Source: an uncultured Rhodospirillales bacterium (GTDB lineage Bacteria > Pseudomonadota > Alphaproteobacteria > CACIAM-22H2). Taken from it: a stretch of DNA of 64,000 nt. The stretch is from the NCBI GenBank assembly GCA_937926175.1, contig CALANV010000043.1, positions 62,001 to 126,000 on the forward strand, in the 5' to 3' direction. Shown in pieces: positions 35,773 to 44,497 of the stretch. The translations under genes were made by a program, and so were the position numbers. Each line of letters starts with the position of its first letter. Position 1 is the first letter of the stretch. The notes below the pieces were generated by a model. It did not search any database, was not told the origin of the DNA, and saw only the letters and a list, made by a program, of their open reading frames with translations.

Positions 35773-36280
35773 GTTGCACAAGATTCGTGTCGAAGTGAAC
35801 GGTGCGCTGGTTGAGCGTACAGTCGAGCCGCGGCGTCTGCTGAGCGATTTTCTGCGGGAGGATCTGGGGCTGACAGGCACGCATGTCGGGTGCGAACAAG
35901 GCATTTGCGGCGCTTGCACCATACTGCTCAACGGGCGCGCGGCGCGATCTTGCCTGATATTTGCGGTTCAGGTCGACGGCGCAAAGGTTATGACGATCGA
36001 AGGCCTGAGCAACAGCGGGGCGGTACGCCACCTACAGGACCTGTTCTCAAAGCATCGCGCGCTTCAATGCGGCTACTGCACGCCCGGTATGATTGTCGTT
36101 GCGTACGACCTTCTGCAGCATTTGCCATCGCCGACCGCCCAGGAGATCCGCGACGGTATGTCCGCGGCGCTGTGCCGTTGCACGGGGTACGTCGGAATTA
36201 TCGAGGCGGTAACTGAAGCGGCCCGCGAGCGTGTGGCCGCGGTGGACTGCGCAACGCCTGTGCACATGACGAGCGATTAA
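35765..36280 (+). CDS. xanthine dehydrogenase family [2Fe-2S] subunit (CoxS-like)
   Basis: The small subunit carries two [2Fe-2S] clusters that link the Mo centre to FAD. The 171-residue product has the plant-ferredoxin-like motif HVGCEQGICGACTILLNG plus a following cysteine in ARSCLIFA, and the C-terminal helical-domain cluster QCGYCTPGMIVVA with CRCTGYVGI. All eight cysteines of the family are present. The start is the GTG at 35765, overlapping the FAD subunit stop. The large subunit starts 4 bases after its stop. Confidence 0.95.
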   Translation: MTELHKIRVEVNGALVERTVEPRRLLSDFLREDLGLTGTHVGCEQGICGACTILLNGRAARSCLIFAVQVDGAKVMTIEGLSNSGAVRHLQDLFSKHRALQCGYCTPGMIVVAYDLLQHLPSPTAQEIRDGMSAALCRCTGYVGIIEAVTEAARERVAAVDCATPVHMTSD

Positions 36281-36284
36281 CATC

Positions 36285-38651
36285 ATGCACGAGACGGTAT
36301 CGCGGAAATACGTGGGACGCTCCATCTCACGGCGAGAGGACAGACGGCTTCTGAGTGGTGCTGGTACGTTCGTCGGTGACATTCAGCTTCCATACATGGC
36401 ACATGTTGCCTTTCTGCGGAGTTCATTGCCTCATGCCCGCATTCGCGGAATAGACGTAAGCCGGGCTTTGGCCCTGCCGGGCGTCATCGCGGTACTGACG
36501 GGAGACGATATCCGATTTCATCTGAAGCCTGTTCCTGGCATGCAGAACCGCCCGCCCAAAAGTTGGCGCGACGCGGTGGAGCACGAAATCAATATTCCCG
36601 ATCAACCCATCTTAGCCACGGACAAGGTTCGGTACGTCGGGGAGGCACTCGCCGTCATCGTGGCGGAAAGCCGCTATCTGGCCGAAGACGCCGCGGAGTT
36701 GATCGAAGTCGATCTTGAGCCGTTACCGGCGGTCGCAACAGTCGACATGGCGTTGGCGACGGATGCACCCAAGGTACATGACGACCTCAAGAGCAACGTG
36801 GTTGCGAGACTTCGCATACGAAAGGGTGACGCGGCTGGCATACTTGCGTCTGGCGTACGCTCGATCCGTCATCGTTTTACCAATCATCGGTATCTCGCGA
36901 TGCCGATAGAGTGCCGTGGCGTCGTGAGCCAGTACGATTCTCGGTCGGACTCTCTGACCATCTGGTCCTCGACACAGGTGGTGCACTGGGTACGGCGCGA
37001 AGTCGCCGTACGGTTAGGATTACCTGAATCACGGGTGCGCTGCATTGCGCCGGATGTTGGCGGCGGGTTCGGCGTTAAGGGCCATGTCTATCCCGAAGAT
37101 GTCCTGATTCCGTATCTGGCCCGGCGGCTCGGGCGACCGGTGAAGTGGATCGAGGACCGCCACGAACACCTTCTCAACTCGACACACGCGCGCGACGACC
37201 GGCACGATGTCGAGGTCGCTTTCGACGATAAGGGACGGATCCTTGCGATCCGCGACAACTTCGTGAAGGACTCCGGCGCCTACACGCCGGTCGGTATCGG
37301 TGCGCCGTCAAACACGATCGCGCATCTGCTGGGGCCGTACGATATTCCGCACCTTGAGGCGGCGGCGACGGTTGTCGTGACCAATAAGACTCCAAACGCC
37401 CCGTATCGTGGCTCCGGCAGACCGGAGGGTGTGTTCGTCATGGAGCGGCTGATGGACTTGGTCGCTCGCGAACTCGGTATGGATCCCGTAGAGTTGCGAT
37501 TGCGTAACATGATTCCGCCGGAACGGATGCCGTATAGCGTCGGCATACCGTATCGCGACGGCGTACCGGTCGTTTACGACAGCGGTGATTTCCCGGCCGC
37601 TCTGCACGAGGCCATCAATGCGCTGGGCGGGCTCGAAGCAATTCGCGCAGAACAGCGTGCGGCGTGGGCAGAAGGCCGCTTTCTCGGTCTTGGCGTCGCC
37701 TCGTTCGTGGAAGGCACAGGCGCCGGTCCATTCGAGGGCGCAACCGTCCGCATCGATCCGTCAGGTGAGATATTCGTTGCGACAGGCGCCTGTGCGCAGG
37801 GTCAGGGGCATGAGACGATCTTCGCGCAGGTCGCAGCTGACGAATGGGGCGTTACGCCAGATCAAGTGACTGTCTCCATAGCGGACACCGGAAGCATCGC
37901 GCTTGGCTATGGCACGATCGCCAGCCGTAGCGCCGTGAACTCCTCGTCCGCCATTCGGAAGGCAAGCGCCGTTCTGCGTCAGAAGGTCTTCGCCATTGCC
38001 GGACATCTTCTCGAGTGCGCGATCGAAGATCTCGAACTGCGGGATGGTAGGGTGTCGGTCAAAGGTGTGCCGACGATGTCGATCAGCCTTGCCGAGATCG
38101 CGCAGGCCGCTCGGCCTGGGTGGGATCATCGGCGCCCCCCGGGTATGTCGGGTGGACTTGAGGTGACCGAATACTTCGAGCCGCCAACCGTAACCTGGGC
38201 TTATGCGACGCATGCCGCGCTAGTCGAAATCGACCGGATCACCGGCGCACCAATTATTCGTAAGTATGTCGTCGTTCACGATTCGGGCGTCCTGATCAAT
38301 CCGAAGCTTGCCGACGGGCAGGTACTTGGCGGCGTGTGCCAAGGCATCGGTGGAGGCCTTCTTGAGGAAGTGATCTACGACCAGGACGGACAGCTCCTGA
38401 CCGGATCCTTGATGGATTATCTCGTGCCGACGGCATCGGACATGCCACCGATCGAAGTGATCCACCGTGAGACGCCATCACCGCTGAACGAGTTAGGGGT
38501 GAAAGGTTTAGGAGAGGGGGGGGCGATCGCGCCGCCTGTGGCGATCGCCAACGCCGTCTGTGACGCGCTGCGACCGGCCGGATACGAGATATTCGCCACT
38601 CCGATCCGCCGCTCCGAAATTCTCAAGGCTATCGACAAAATCCTGGGCTGA
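36285..38651 (+). CDS. xanthine dehydrogenase family molybdopterin-binding (large) subunit
   Basis: The 788-residue catalytic subunit binds Mo-molybdopterin cytosine dinucleotide and hydroxylates its substrate with water-derived oxygen. Visible motifs include GRSISRREDRRLLSGAGTFVGD at the start (family-typical), APDVGGGFGVKGHVYPED, the loop PYRGSGRPEGVFVMERLMD, and the C-terminal KGLGEGGAIAPPVAI with the catalytic Glu of GEGG. The loop is of the form II (AYRGAGR-like) type, not the AYRCSFR loop of true CO dehydrogenase. So the enzyme acts on an organic substrate such as an aldehyde, N-heterocycle or aromatic. It depends on Mo cofactor maturation genes outside the window. Confidence 0.95.
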   Translation: MHETVSRKYVGRSISRREDRRLLSGAGTFVGDIQLPYMAHVAFLRSSLPHARIRGIDVSRALALPGVIAVLTGDDIRFHLKPVPGMQNRPPKSWRDAVEHEINIPDQPILATDKVRYVGEALAVIVAESRYLAEDAAELIEVDLEPLPAVATVDMALATDAPKVHDDLKSNVVARLRIRKGDAAGILASGVRSIRHRFTNHRYLAMPIECRGVVSQYDSRSDSLTIWSSTQVVHWVRREVAVRLGLPESRVRCIAPDVGGGFGVKGHVYPEDVLIPYLARRLGRPVKWIEDRHEHLLNSTHARDDRHDVEVAFDDKGRILAIRDNFVKDSGAYTPVGIGAPSNTIAHLLGPYDIPHLEAAATVVVTNKTPNAPYRGSGRPEGVFVMERLMDLVARELGMDPVELRLRNMIPPERMPYSVGIPYRDGVPVVYDSGDFPAALHEAINALGGLEAIRAEQRAAWAEGRFLGLGVASFVEGTGAGPFEGATVRIDPSGEIFVATGACAQGQGHETIFAQVAADEWGVTPDQVTVSIADTGSIALGYGTIASRSAVNSSSAIRKASAVLRQKVFAIAGHLLECAIEDLELRDGRVSVKGVPTMSISLAEIAQAARPGWDHRRPPGMSGGLEVTEYFEPPTVTWAYATHAALVEIDRITGAPIIRKYVVVHDSGVLINPKLADGQVLGGVCQGIGGGLLEEVIYDQDGQLLTGSLMDYLVPTASDMPPIEVIHRETPSPLNELGVKGLGEGGAIAPPVAIANAVCDALRPAGYEIFATPIRRSEILKAIDKILG

Positions 38652-38694
38652 TGACGATGAGAAGTTCCCGCAACGATATCTAGAGGAGGAACAG

Positions 38695-39240
38695 ATGAGC
38701 GAGACGACGACCAAGGAAAAGAAGATTGCCCGCCACAAGCGGCCCCCCGAGGTCGCGAATATGAGTCTGGAGGAGATCGCTCGTAGGTACACGGCCCGGT
38801 TTGCCGATCGTCGACCCGACTGGAATGCTTTTGCGGATGCCAAGATTCCGGGTTACCGGCGTGCTCAGCACCGTTTCATCGGTAACACCAGCTACAAGCC
38901 AGATACCAACTTCATCCCAGCGGGGGCATTTACGCTGACGATCATGTACGTCCCGCCCGGTGAAGGTAATGCGCCACACACGCACGAAGTAGAGGAGGTC
39001 TTCTTTGTCCTTCGAGGGGTACTGACGGTGTTCCTCGAGGACGAAGAGGGTAACAAAGTCGAAGTGAACCTTGGTCCTTGGGATTGCATCTCCTGCCCGG
39101 CAGGCGTGATTCACGGTTACAAGAACAACAGCGTGGAGCCCGTGTACCTGCAGGTGATGGTCGGAAAACCTAATCCCGAGTTTATGGGTTTCTCCGACCC
39201 TGAGCTTTACGCTAATCGCGACAGACACCTCCGGGAGTAA
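38695..39240 (+). CDS. cupin domain-containing protein
   Basis: The 181-residue product has one cupin barrel: motif 1 HTHEVEEVFFVLRGVLTVFLED and motif 2 DCISCPAGVIHGYKNNS, giving the usual His/His/Glu and His metal ligands. About 60 residues precede the barrel, including EEIARRYTARFADR. Small cupins of this kind can be dioxygenases, isomerases or ligand sensors; no reaction can be assigned. GAGGAGGAA precedes the ATG 38695. It lies between the Mo hydroxylase and the aldehyde dehydrogenase, so a role in the same pathway is likely. Confidence 0.88.
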   Translation: MSETTTKEKKIARHKRPPEVANMSLEEIARRYTARFADRRPDWNAFADAKIPGYRRAQHRFIGNTSYKPDTNFIPAGAFTLTIMYVPPGEGNAPHTHEVEEVFFVLRGVLTVFLEDEEGNKVEVNLGPWDCISCPAGVIHGYKNNSVEPVYLQVMVGKPNPEFMGFSDPELYANRDRHLRE

Positions 39241-39290
39241 GCGCGAGAACGGTGACGCAACGGCCCCCTGCCTCGAAGGGATGTAGAGAA

Positions 39291-40724
39291 ATGACACGAC
39301 GAGGAATATGGTTGGCAGGCGAGGAGCGGCGCGGCCGCGGCCGCGCGATGGAGGTCTTCGTCCCGTTCACCACCGACCTGCTGGCAGTCGTCGACACAGC
39401 GTCTCCTGACGACGTTTCCGACGCGGTGAACGCAGCCTACGCTTGCTTCAAGTCGACGATGCGTCTCATGCCTGTTTACAAGCGTGCAGGCATTTTGCAC
39501 AAAGCCGCCGCGCTGTTGAAGGAGCGGGCCGAAGATCTTGCTCAAATGCTCGCGCGCGAGAGCGGGAAGCCAATCTCATTGTGTCGCATCGAGGCCCGGC
39601 GCGGCGTGGATATACTGTCGCTTGCGGCAGAGTCTGCACGCTTCGTGACCGGCGAGATCGTACCACTAGATGCGCTCCCGGGGGCCGACGGCCGCATTGG
39701 TCTTGCCATGCGCTGCCCGTTCGGAGTGGTGGCAGCGCTTAGCCCGTTCAATGCACCGATCAACTTGTCGCTACAGAAGGTTGCTCCGGCGTTGGCGGCC
39801 GGTTGCACGGTGGTCCTCAAACCTGCCGAACAGACACCGCTGACTGTCCTGATGCTGGGCAGTATTTTTGCGGATGCCGGGCTTCCACCGGGCGCGCTCA
39901 GTATCCTTCCTGGCGGAACAGAAACCGGGCAGGCCCTGGTTTCCCACCCCCGCGTCGCGGTCGTGAGCTTCACCGGTAGCTCTGCCGTTGCCGAGAAAAT
40001 TCAGTCGGTGATCGGAATCAAGAAGGTCATTTACGAGCTCGGCTCGAATGCACCCAATATCGTTTGTTCAGATGCCGACCTCGATCTTGCAGCCAAATCC
40101 TTGGTGCAGTCGGCGTTCAACTCGTCCGGTCAGATCTGTGTATCGGCGCAGCGGATCTACATCCAGTCGGCGGTGTATGACCAGTTTCTGGAGCGGTTCT
40201 TGCCACTTGTCGATACGATGAAAGTCGGTGATCCGCTCGATGAATCGGTGATGCTAGGATCGCTCATCAATGTTACAGCGCTCGAACGCATCGAGTCTTG
40301 GATCACCGAGGCAGTGAGCGGTGGCGCCAAGATTCTAAAGGGTGGTCGCCGCCATGAAAGCGGTCGCAATCTTCTGCCGACCGTGCTGGCGGACGTTACC
40401 CGCACCATGCGCGTGCAATGCGAAGAAGTCTTCGGACCCGTGGTTACAGTGAGCCGGTTCGAGACGGATGAAGAGGCCATCGAGTTGGCAAACGACTCGC
40501 CCTATGGGCTGAGAGCCGGCGTCTTCACCCGTGACTTGAAACGCGCATTTCTCTATGCGCGTGATCTTGAGGTCGGCGGCATGAGCATCAACGATAGCTC
40601 ACGGTTCCGCCAGGACAATACTCCGTCCGCGGGCGTCAAACGTAGTGGCGTCGGCCGCGAGGGAGGTCGGTACGCTTATGAAGAGTACACGTATATGAAG
40701 TTCGTCGGCCTGAAGCTGGCCTAA
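39291..40724 (+). CDS. aldehyde dehydrogenase family protein
   Basis: The 477-residue NAD(P)-dependent enzyme oxidises an aldehyde to an acid. It shows LSPFNAPINLSLQKVAPALAAG with the NAD-contact Asn, VVLKPAEQTP, SFTGSSAVAEKI, the general base in YELGSNAPNIV (Glu about 249), and the nucleophile in FNSSGQICVSAQRIY (Cys about 283). The tail reads PSAGVKRSGVGREGGRYAYEEYT. The ELGSNA variant is shared with lactaldehyde/phosphonoacetaldehyde-type dehydrogenases, so a small polar aldehyde is possible. ATG 39291 gives a normal length; a GTG at 39252 is an alternative. It follows the cupin gene by 50 bases. Confidence 0.93.
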   Translation: MTRRGIWLAGEERRGRGRAMEVFVPFTTDLLAVVDTASPDDVSDAVNAAYACFKSTMRLMPVYKRAGILHKAAALLKERAEDLAQMLARESGKPISLCRIEARRGVDILSLAAESARFVTGEIVPLDALPGADGRIGLAMRCPFGVVAALSPFNAPINLSLQKVAPALAAGCTVVLKPAEQTPLTVLMLGSIFADAGLPPGALSILPGGTETGQALVSHPRVAVVSFTGSSAVAEKIQSVIGIKKVIYELGSNAPNIVCSDADLDLAAKSLVQSAFNSSGQICVSAQRIYIQSAVYDQFLERFLPLVDTMKVGDPLDESVMLGSLINVTALERIESWITEAVSGGAKILKGGRRHESGRNLLPTVLADVTRTMRVQCEEVFGPVVTVSRFETDEEAIELANDSPYGLRAGVFTRDLKRAFLYARDLEVGGMSINDSSRFRQDNTPSAGVKRSGVGREGGRYAYEEYTYMKFVGLKLA

Positions 40725-40763
40725 CATGGGTAAGGGTACGCAACAGGCGCTTCGGCTAGTACC

Positions 40764-42311
40764 GTGCCACCATTGATAGCTCGGGTTGCTTCCGGATCCC
40801 GGGCGGCCGTTGCGGCGGGGCACCATCTCGCCTGTGCCGAGGCGCTACGGATGCTCCGGGAGGGCGGAAATATTGTCGATGCCGCGATCGCCGGAGCGGC
40901 GGTGCTCGCGGTGGCATTGCCATATGCCTGCGGAATTGGAGGAGATGTCTATCTTCTTTACTACGAGGCCAGGACTGGCCGGGTATACGGTCTGAACGGA
41001 ACCGGTGCGGCGCCTTCTGGTGCGACTGTCGAGATGTTTCCCGACGGAATACCGCAGGTCGGTGTGCGCTCGGCAACCGTTCCCGGCGCAGTCGCAGGCT
41101 GGGATGATGCGCTGCGGCGCTTCGGTACGCGAAGTCTGGCAGATTGCCTCAAAACAGCCATTAGGTACGCCGCAGATGGCATCGCGGCACATCAGGGGGT
41201 GATCGAAAACGCAATTGAGAAGGAAAAGCTGCTTCTGCGAAATGCGGAGGCACAGCGCCTATACCTTCCGCGGGGTGCTCCACTTAAGCCTGGCGACGTG
41301 CTGATTCAGACCGATCTGGCACACTCGCTCAGTCTCATTGCAGAGAGGGGGGCGCGCGAGTTCTACGAGGGGGATCTGGCCCGGCGGATCGTCGACAAGA
41401 TTAGAGCACTGGGCGGACTCTTTTCTTTCGAGGATCTCGCGACTCATCGGTCGTTATGGCAAGAGCCTATCCACGTGTCTTTCTACGGGCACGACATCTA
41501 CACCATGCCACCCAATTCGCAGGGTTTGGGGCTTCTGCTGCAGCTTCAAGCCCTGCAAGCGGCGCGGATAGACGCTGTCAAGAGAGGTGATCCAGAACAG
41601 TGGCGCAGCACAATTGCAGCTTGGCGCTGGGCCGCGCATGTTTCGAAGGATACCATCGGCGACCCGCGCGACGCCGAAAGTCGGGCTCGGCTGCTTCTTG
41701 GGCGTATCCGCAGCAACTCAATCGCGTTCTCTCAAGCGTCAGTGCCTCTACCCGGATCAGGCGACACCTCCAATCTCGTGATCATCGATGATCGGGGAAA
41801 CGCGGTTTCTCTTGTCCAAAGTGTCTCGGCCCCTTTCGGTTCAGGTGTTGTGCTCGAAGGGACTGGTATTCTGCTCAACAACCGGATGAGGGGCTTTAAT
41901 ACCGATGAAAGCAGCATCAACTGCGTGAAGCCGGGCCGGCGCCCGGCTCATACACTCGTACCGGTTCTGGTTGCACGAGGTGGCAGGGTCTGGATGGCGA
42001 TCGGCACGCCCGGTGCTGCAGGTCAAACGGTTACCCTGTCCCAAGTTCTATCGCATCACATCGCCTGTGGCCTCTCGGTGAAAGAGGCTATCGAAGTGCC
42101 GCGGTGGTCTGTGGCGCCTTCTGGGGCAATCATGATCGAACGTACGGCAAGCACGGATATTATCGATGCCTTGCGCGAGTTTTCTCCTCGCTTGGAAATT
42201 GCCGATGTTCGGCATGTGCGGTTTGGATCAGTCAAGGCGGCTTGGTTCACTGATGGTGTCATGCATGCTGCCGCAGATTATCGTCGCGTGGCGTCCGCGG
42301 CGGCGTGGTAA
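40764..42311 (+). CDS. gamma-glutamyltransferase family hydrolase
   Basis: The 515-residue protein belongs to the self-cleaving Ntn-hydrolase gamma-glutamyltransferase family. The pattern is VAAGHHLACAEALRMLREGGNIVDAAIA, CGIGGDVYLLYYE, then the processing site GSGDTSNLVIIDDRGNAVSLVQSVS with the likely nucleophilic Thr at about 335, and GRRPAHTLVPVL. Normal members have T-T/S-H there; here it is T-S-N. There is no signal peptide, unlike periplasmic Ggt, so it may act in the cytoplasm on an imported or pathway amide. The start is GTG 40764. It closes the island gene set. Confidence 0.88.
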   Translation: MPPLIARVASGSRAAVAAGHHLACAEALRMLREGGNIVDAAIAGAAVLAVALPYACGIGGDVYLLYYEARTGRVYGLNGTGAAPSGATVEMFPDGIPQVGVRSATVPGAVAGWDDALRRFGTRSLADCLKTAIRYAADGIAAHQGVIENAIEKEKLLLRNAEAQRLYLPRGAPLKPGDVLIQTDLAHSLSLIAERGAREFYEGDLARRIVDKIRALGGLFSFEDLATHRSLWQEPIHVSFYGHDIYTMPPNSQGLGLLLQLQALQAARIDAVKRGDPEQWRSTIAAWRWAAHVSKDTIGDPRDAESRARLLLGRIRSNSIAFSQASVPLPGSGDTSNLVIIDDRGNAVSLVQSVSAPFGSGVVLEGTGILLNNRMRGFNTDESSINCVKPGRRPAHTLVPVLVARGGRVWMAIGTPGAAGQTVTLSQVLSHHIACGLSVKEAIEVPRWSVAPSGAIMIERTASTDIIDALREFSPRLEIADVRHVRFGSVKAAWFTDGVMHAAADYRRVASAAAW

Positions 42312-42669
42312 AACGCGAATCTACTTGATCACGCAGCAAACTGACGGGCGCGCAGAATCCAAAGTTCACGCTTTGAGCTTGCTTTCACTAAAGTGCACTC
42401 ACCTCCCCATCCAACAGAGATATCGATGCTATACGCTGGAAACTAGCTACCAGATAGTGCTTTTGGGGGCCGAGGGCTATGGACTGCAACGTTAACCTCA
42501 ACGGCCTAAATCTCTAACATCCTGTCTCAGATATCCGCATGAAAATCCGGGGGCTTCTAAGGGGCTGAAGCCATTCGTTTGCGAGAACTTGTCGTCAATC
42601 AAGGCTTGTTAGAAGCCAACACGACTTCCGCTGTGCAGTTTCGTACCGGTCTGACATCGCCGCTGTCAC
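42312..42669. other. intergenic region at the right edge of the island
   Basis: No gene is recognised in these 358 bases. Weak inverted repeats occur near 42552-42572 (GGCTTC / GAAGCC) and 42603-42616 (GGCTT / AAGCC). The second may help terminate the convergent MFS gene. Composition moves from AT-richer to GC-rich toward 42.65 kb, marking the approximate island boundary. I found no copy of the tRNA-Glu 3' end here. Confidence 0.5.
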
Positions 42670-43833
42670 CTACGCAGCTCTTCGCCGACGCCTGCCGGTC
42701 AGCGCATAGGCTCGTTCGGCTGCGCCGAGGCCGAGGAAGATGAGGATCGCGCCGATCAGTCCCAGGTTGTGAGGCATCGTGAACTGAAGGGCGAGCGCGC
42801 CCAACAGTCCGGAAACGGAAACCGCGACGTAGATGGTGGCCGCGTTCAGCGCAAGCAGGATCGGCGCGAGCGACGGCGCAAGGCCGATGAGCCGGTGCTG
42901 TTGCGGCACCAGCATGCCCCAGCCGCACAAGCCCCAGACGACGAGGGCGACGACGCTGCCGGCGACGGTCGTGCCCGACCACGGCATGAGCGCGAAGTCG
43001 ATGCCGGCGACGACGATCGCGAGATTGAGGACGCGGCGGCTGCCGAACCGGTCGGTCAGGTGGCCGGCGACGAGGTTGCCGACCGTCGCGGCGATGCCCC
43101 AGATCGCGATCAGAATCGCCAGCATTTCGCCGTCGCCGCCGGTCGCGCGGTCGAAGACGACGCTTATGTAGGTGTAGACGGTATAGAGACCCGCGAGCAC
43201 GAGGAGCGTGGTGAGAAGCGTCATCGCCACGCGGGCGTCGCCGAGCGGCGCGAGACGCTCGCGCAGCGACATCCCCGTCGTGCCCGGCAGTTTCGGCAGC
43301 GCCGACGCGACGCCAAACCCCGCCGCGACGCCCAGGATCACGACGAACCACATCGTCGCGCGCCAGTCGCCGACGCTGCCCACCAGGGTTCCGATCGGTG
43401 CGCCCAGCGCGGTCGCGCCGCTCAACCCCGCCATCACGACGGCGAGAGCACGGCCGCGCGATTCGGGCGGAACCAGGGAGGCCGCCGTGGCGCTCGCCGC
43501 CGGCGTGAACATGGCACCGCCCACGCCCGCGAGAATGCGGCTCGCCAGCACCAGCTCGAAGCCGGGCGAGACGGCGGTCAGCACGTTGCCGACGGTGAAG
43601 ACGACGAGGCCGCCGCCCAGCACGCGCCGGCGGGGCCAGTGCGCCGTCAACGCGGCCATCACGGGCGTCGTCACGGCATAGGCGAGCGCATAGACCGTGA
43701 TCATCTGCCCCGCGGCCTCGATGCCGACGCCGAGGTCGCGCGACACGCCGGGCAGGATGCCGGCCACCACGAAGCCGTCGGTGCCGATGGCAAAGGTGCC
43801 GAGGGCGAGCGTGACGAGGCGCATGTCCATCAT
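42670..43833 (-). CDS. MFS efflux transporter (DHA1 type, AraJ/NepI-like)
   Basis: The 387-residue product has about twelve membrane helices. It opens MRLVTLALGTFAIGTDGFVVAGILPGVSRDLGV, typical of the AraJ/NepI-like sugar or purine/drug efflux group, and has PAASATAASLVPPESRGRALAVVMAG and GHLTDRFGSRRVL. It is likely an exporter of a small molecule or drug. Upstream, on the same strand, lies an Rrf2 repressor gene. An inverted repeat resembling that repressor's own operator overlaps the promoter region 18-34 bases before this ATG, which points to direct repression. Confidence 0.92.
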   Translation of the reverse strand: MMDMRLVTLALGTFAIGTDGFVVAGILPGVSRDLGVGIEAAGQMITVYALAYAVTTPVMAALTAHWPRRRVLGGGLVVFTVGNVLTAVSPGFELVLASRILAGVGGAMFTPAASATAASLVPPESRGRALAVVMAGLSGATALGAPIGTLVGSVGDWRATMWFVVILGVAAGFGVASALPKLPGTTGMSLRERLAPLGDARVAMTLLTTLLVLAGLYTVYTYISVVFDRATGGDGEMLAILIAIWGIAATVGNLVAGHLTDRFGSRRVLNLAIVVAGIDFALMPWSGTTVAGSVVALVVWGLCGWGMLVPQQHRLIGLAPSLAPILLALNAATIYVAVSVSGLLGALALQFTMPHNLGLIGAILIFLGLGAAERAYALTGRRRRRAA

Positions 43834-43850
43834 GATTTCCCACCTCAGTC

Positions 43851-43867
43851 GTAACCATTCATGTTAC
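43851..43867. promoter_or_regulatory. Rrf2-type operator upstream of the MFS gene
   Basis: GTAAC (43851-43855), 7 bases, GTTAC (43863-43867). It shares arm sequence and spacing with the perfect site at 44401-44423 in front of the Rrf2 gene; the right arm extends as GTTACAT in both. Confidence 0.65.
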
Positions 43868-43940
43868 ATTAACGGGCAACAACGCCATTTTCCCGTATGT
43901 CAACGTCGTGTTCTCCTGTGTCGCCGTGCGCCGCCGGCGA

Positions 43941-44387
43941 TTATGTCCGCTTCAGGTTCGGCCGCCGGAGGGTGTCGGCGAGCACGTCCTCGATCGTCGT
44001 GCGCGCCAGATGCGTCCGCAGCACACCGTCGAGCGAGTCGTACACGCGCGAGAGCGCCGGCCGGATGCCCCGGCCGACGGGACAGGCCTGGTTGGGTGTC
44101 GCGGCGTGGAGAGCGAATGACGGCCCTTCGCCCAGCGCATCGTAAACGTCGCGCAGCGTGATGGCGCGCGGGGGCTTCGCCAGTACCCAGCCGGCATTGG
44201 CGCCGCGAAGGCTCCTGACGAGGCCTTTCTTCGACAACCGTCCGAGGATGCGCCGGATCACCACGGGGTTGGTGTTGACGCTCAGCGCGATCCGATTGGA
44301 GGTCACGGGGTCAGGGCGCTTCCGCCCGACGAGGGCCATCCAGGTCAGGATATGGATCGCAATGGTCAGCCGGCTGTTGGCGCTCAT
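43941..44387 (-). CDS. Rrf2 family transcriptional regulator
   Basis: The 148-residue winged-helix product has SRLTIAIHILTWMALV, then NRIALSVNTNPVVIRRILGRLSKKGLVRSLRGANAGWVLAKPPRAITLRDVYDALGEG split over the usual HTH and wing. This YwnA/NsrR-like layout contains only one cysteine, in the NQACPVGRGI region, instead of the three that bind an Fe-S cluster in IscR/NsrR. It is therefore probably not a cluster sensor. ATG 44387 was chosen over an upstream ATG because of the family start. It precedes the MFS gene on the same strand, with matching operators before both genes. Confidence 0.92.
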   Translation of the reverse strand: MSANSRLTIAIHILTWMALVGRKRPDPVTSNRIALSVNTNPVVIRRILGRLSKKGLVRSLRGANAGWVLAKPPRAITLRDVYDALGEGPSFALHAATPNQACPVGRGIRPALSRVYDSLDGVLRTHLARTTIEDVLADTLRRPNLKRT

Positions 44388-44400
44388 GCCCGTGTCCTTC

Positions 44401-44423
44401 GATGTAACAAGCATAGTTACATC
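44401..44423. promoter_or_regulatory. Rrf2 operator (perfect 8-bp inverted repeat) upstream of the rrf2 gene
   Basis: GATGTAAC (44401-44408), 7-base spacer, GTTACATC (44416-44423). It lies 14 bases upstream of the Rrf2 start codon and would allow autorepression. Confidence 0.75.
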
Positions 44424-44497
44424 AAAAGGCGATCAAGGCAAGGCGCGTCGTTTTCCCGATCGAACCGGCGGCCGCGCCGGGGCGGCGCCGAGGCCTT

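Larger units (their letters stand above)
30110..42600. mobile_element. putative genomic island downstream of tRNA-Glu (catabolic genes)
   Basis: From the tRNA 3' end to roughly 42.3-42.6 kb, sampled lines have about 52-58% GC against about 70% outside, and codon third positions are visibly less GC-biased. All recognised genes in it run on the plus strand and form one uptake and oxidation theme. The tRNA abutment fits integration there. No integrase, transposase, inverted ends or second copy of the tRNA 3' end was found, so mobility is inferred from composition and position only; the right boundary is approximate. Confidence 0.5.

Noticed and set aside
36285..38651. Carbon monoxide dehydrogenase (CoxL) assignment
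   Set aside because: The active-site loop is PYRGSGRP, a form II type, not the AYRCSFR loop of true CO-oxidising enzymes.
42312..42669. Second tRNA-Glu attachment site at the island's right edge
   Set aside because: No copy of the tRNA 3' segment was found by eye; only weak unrelated inverted repeats.
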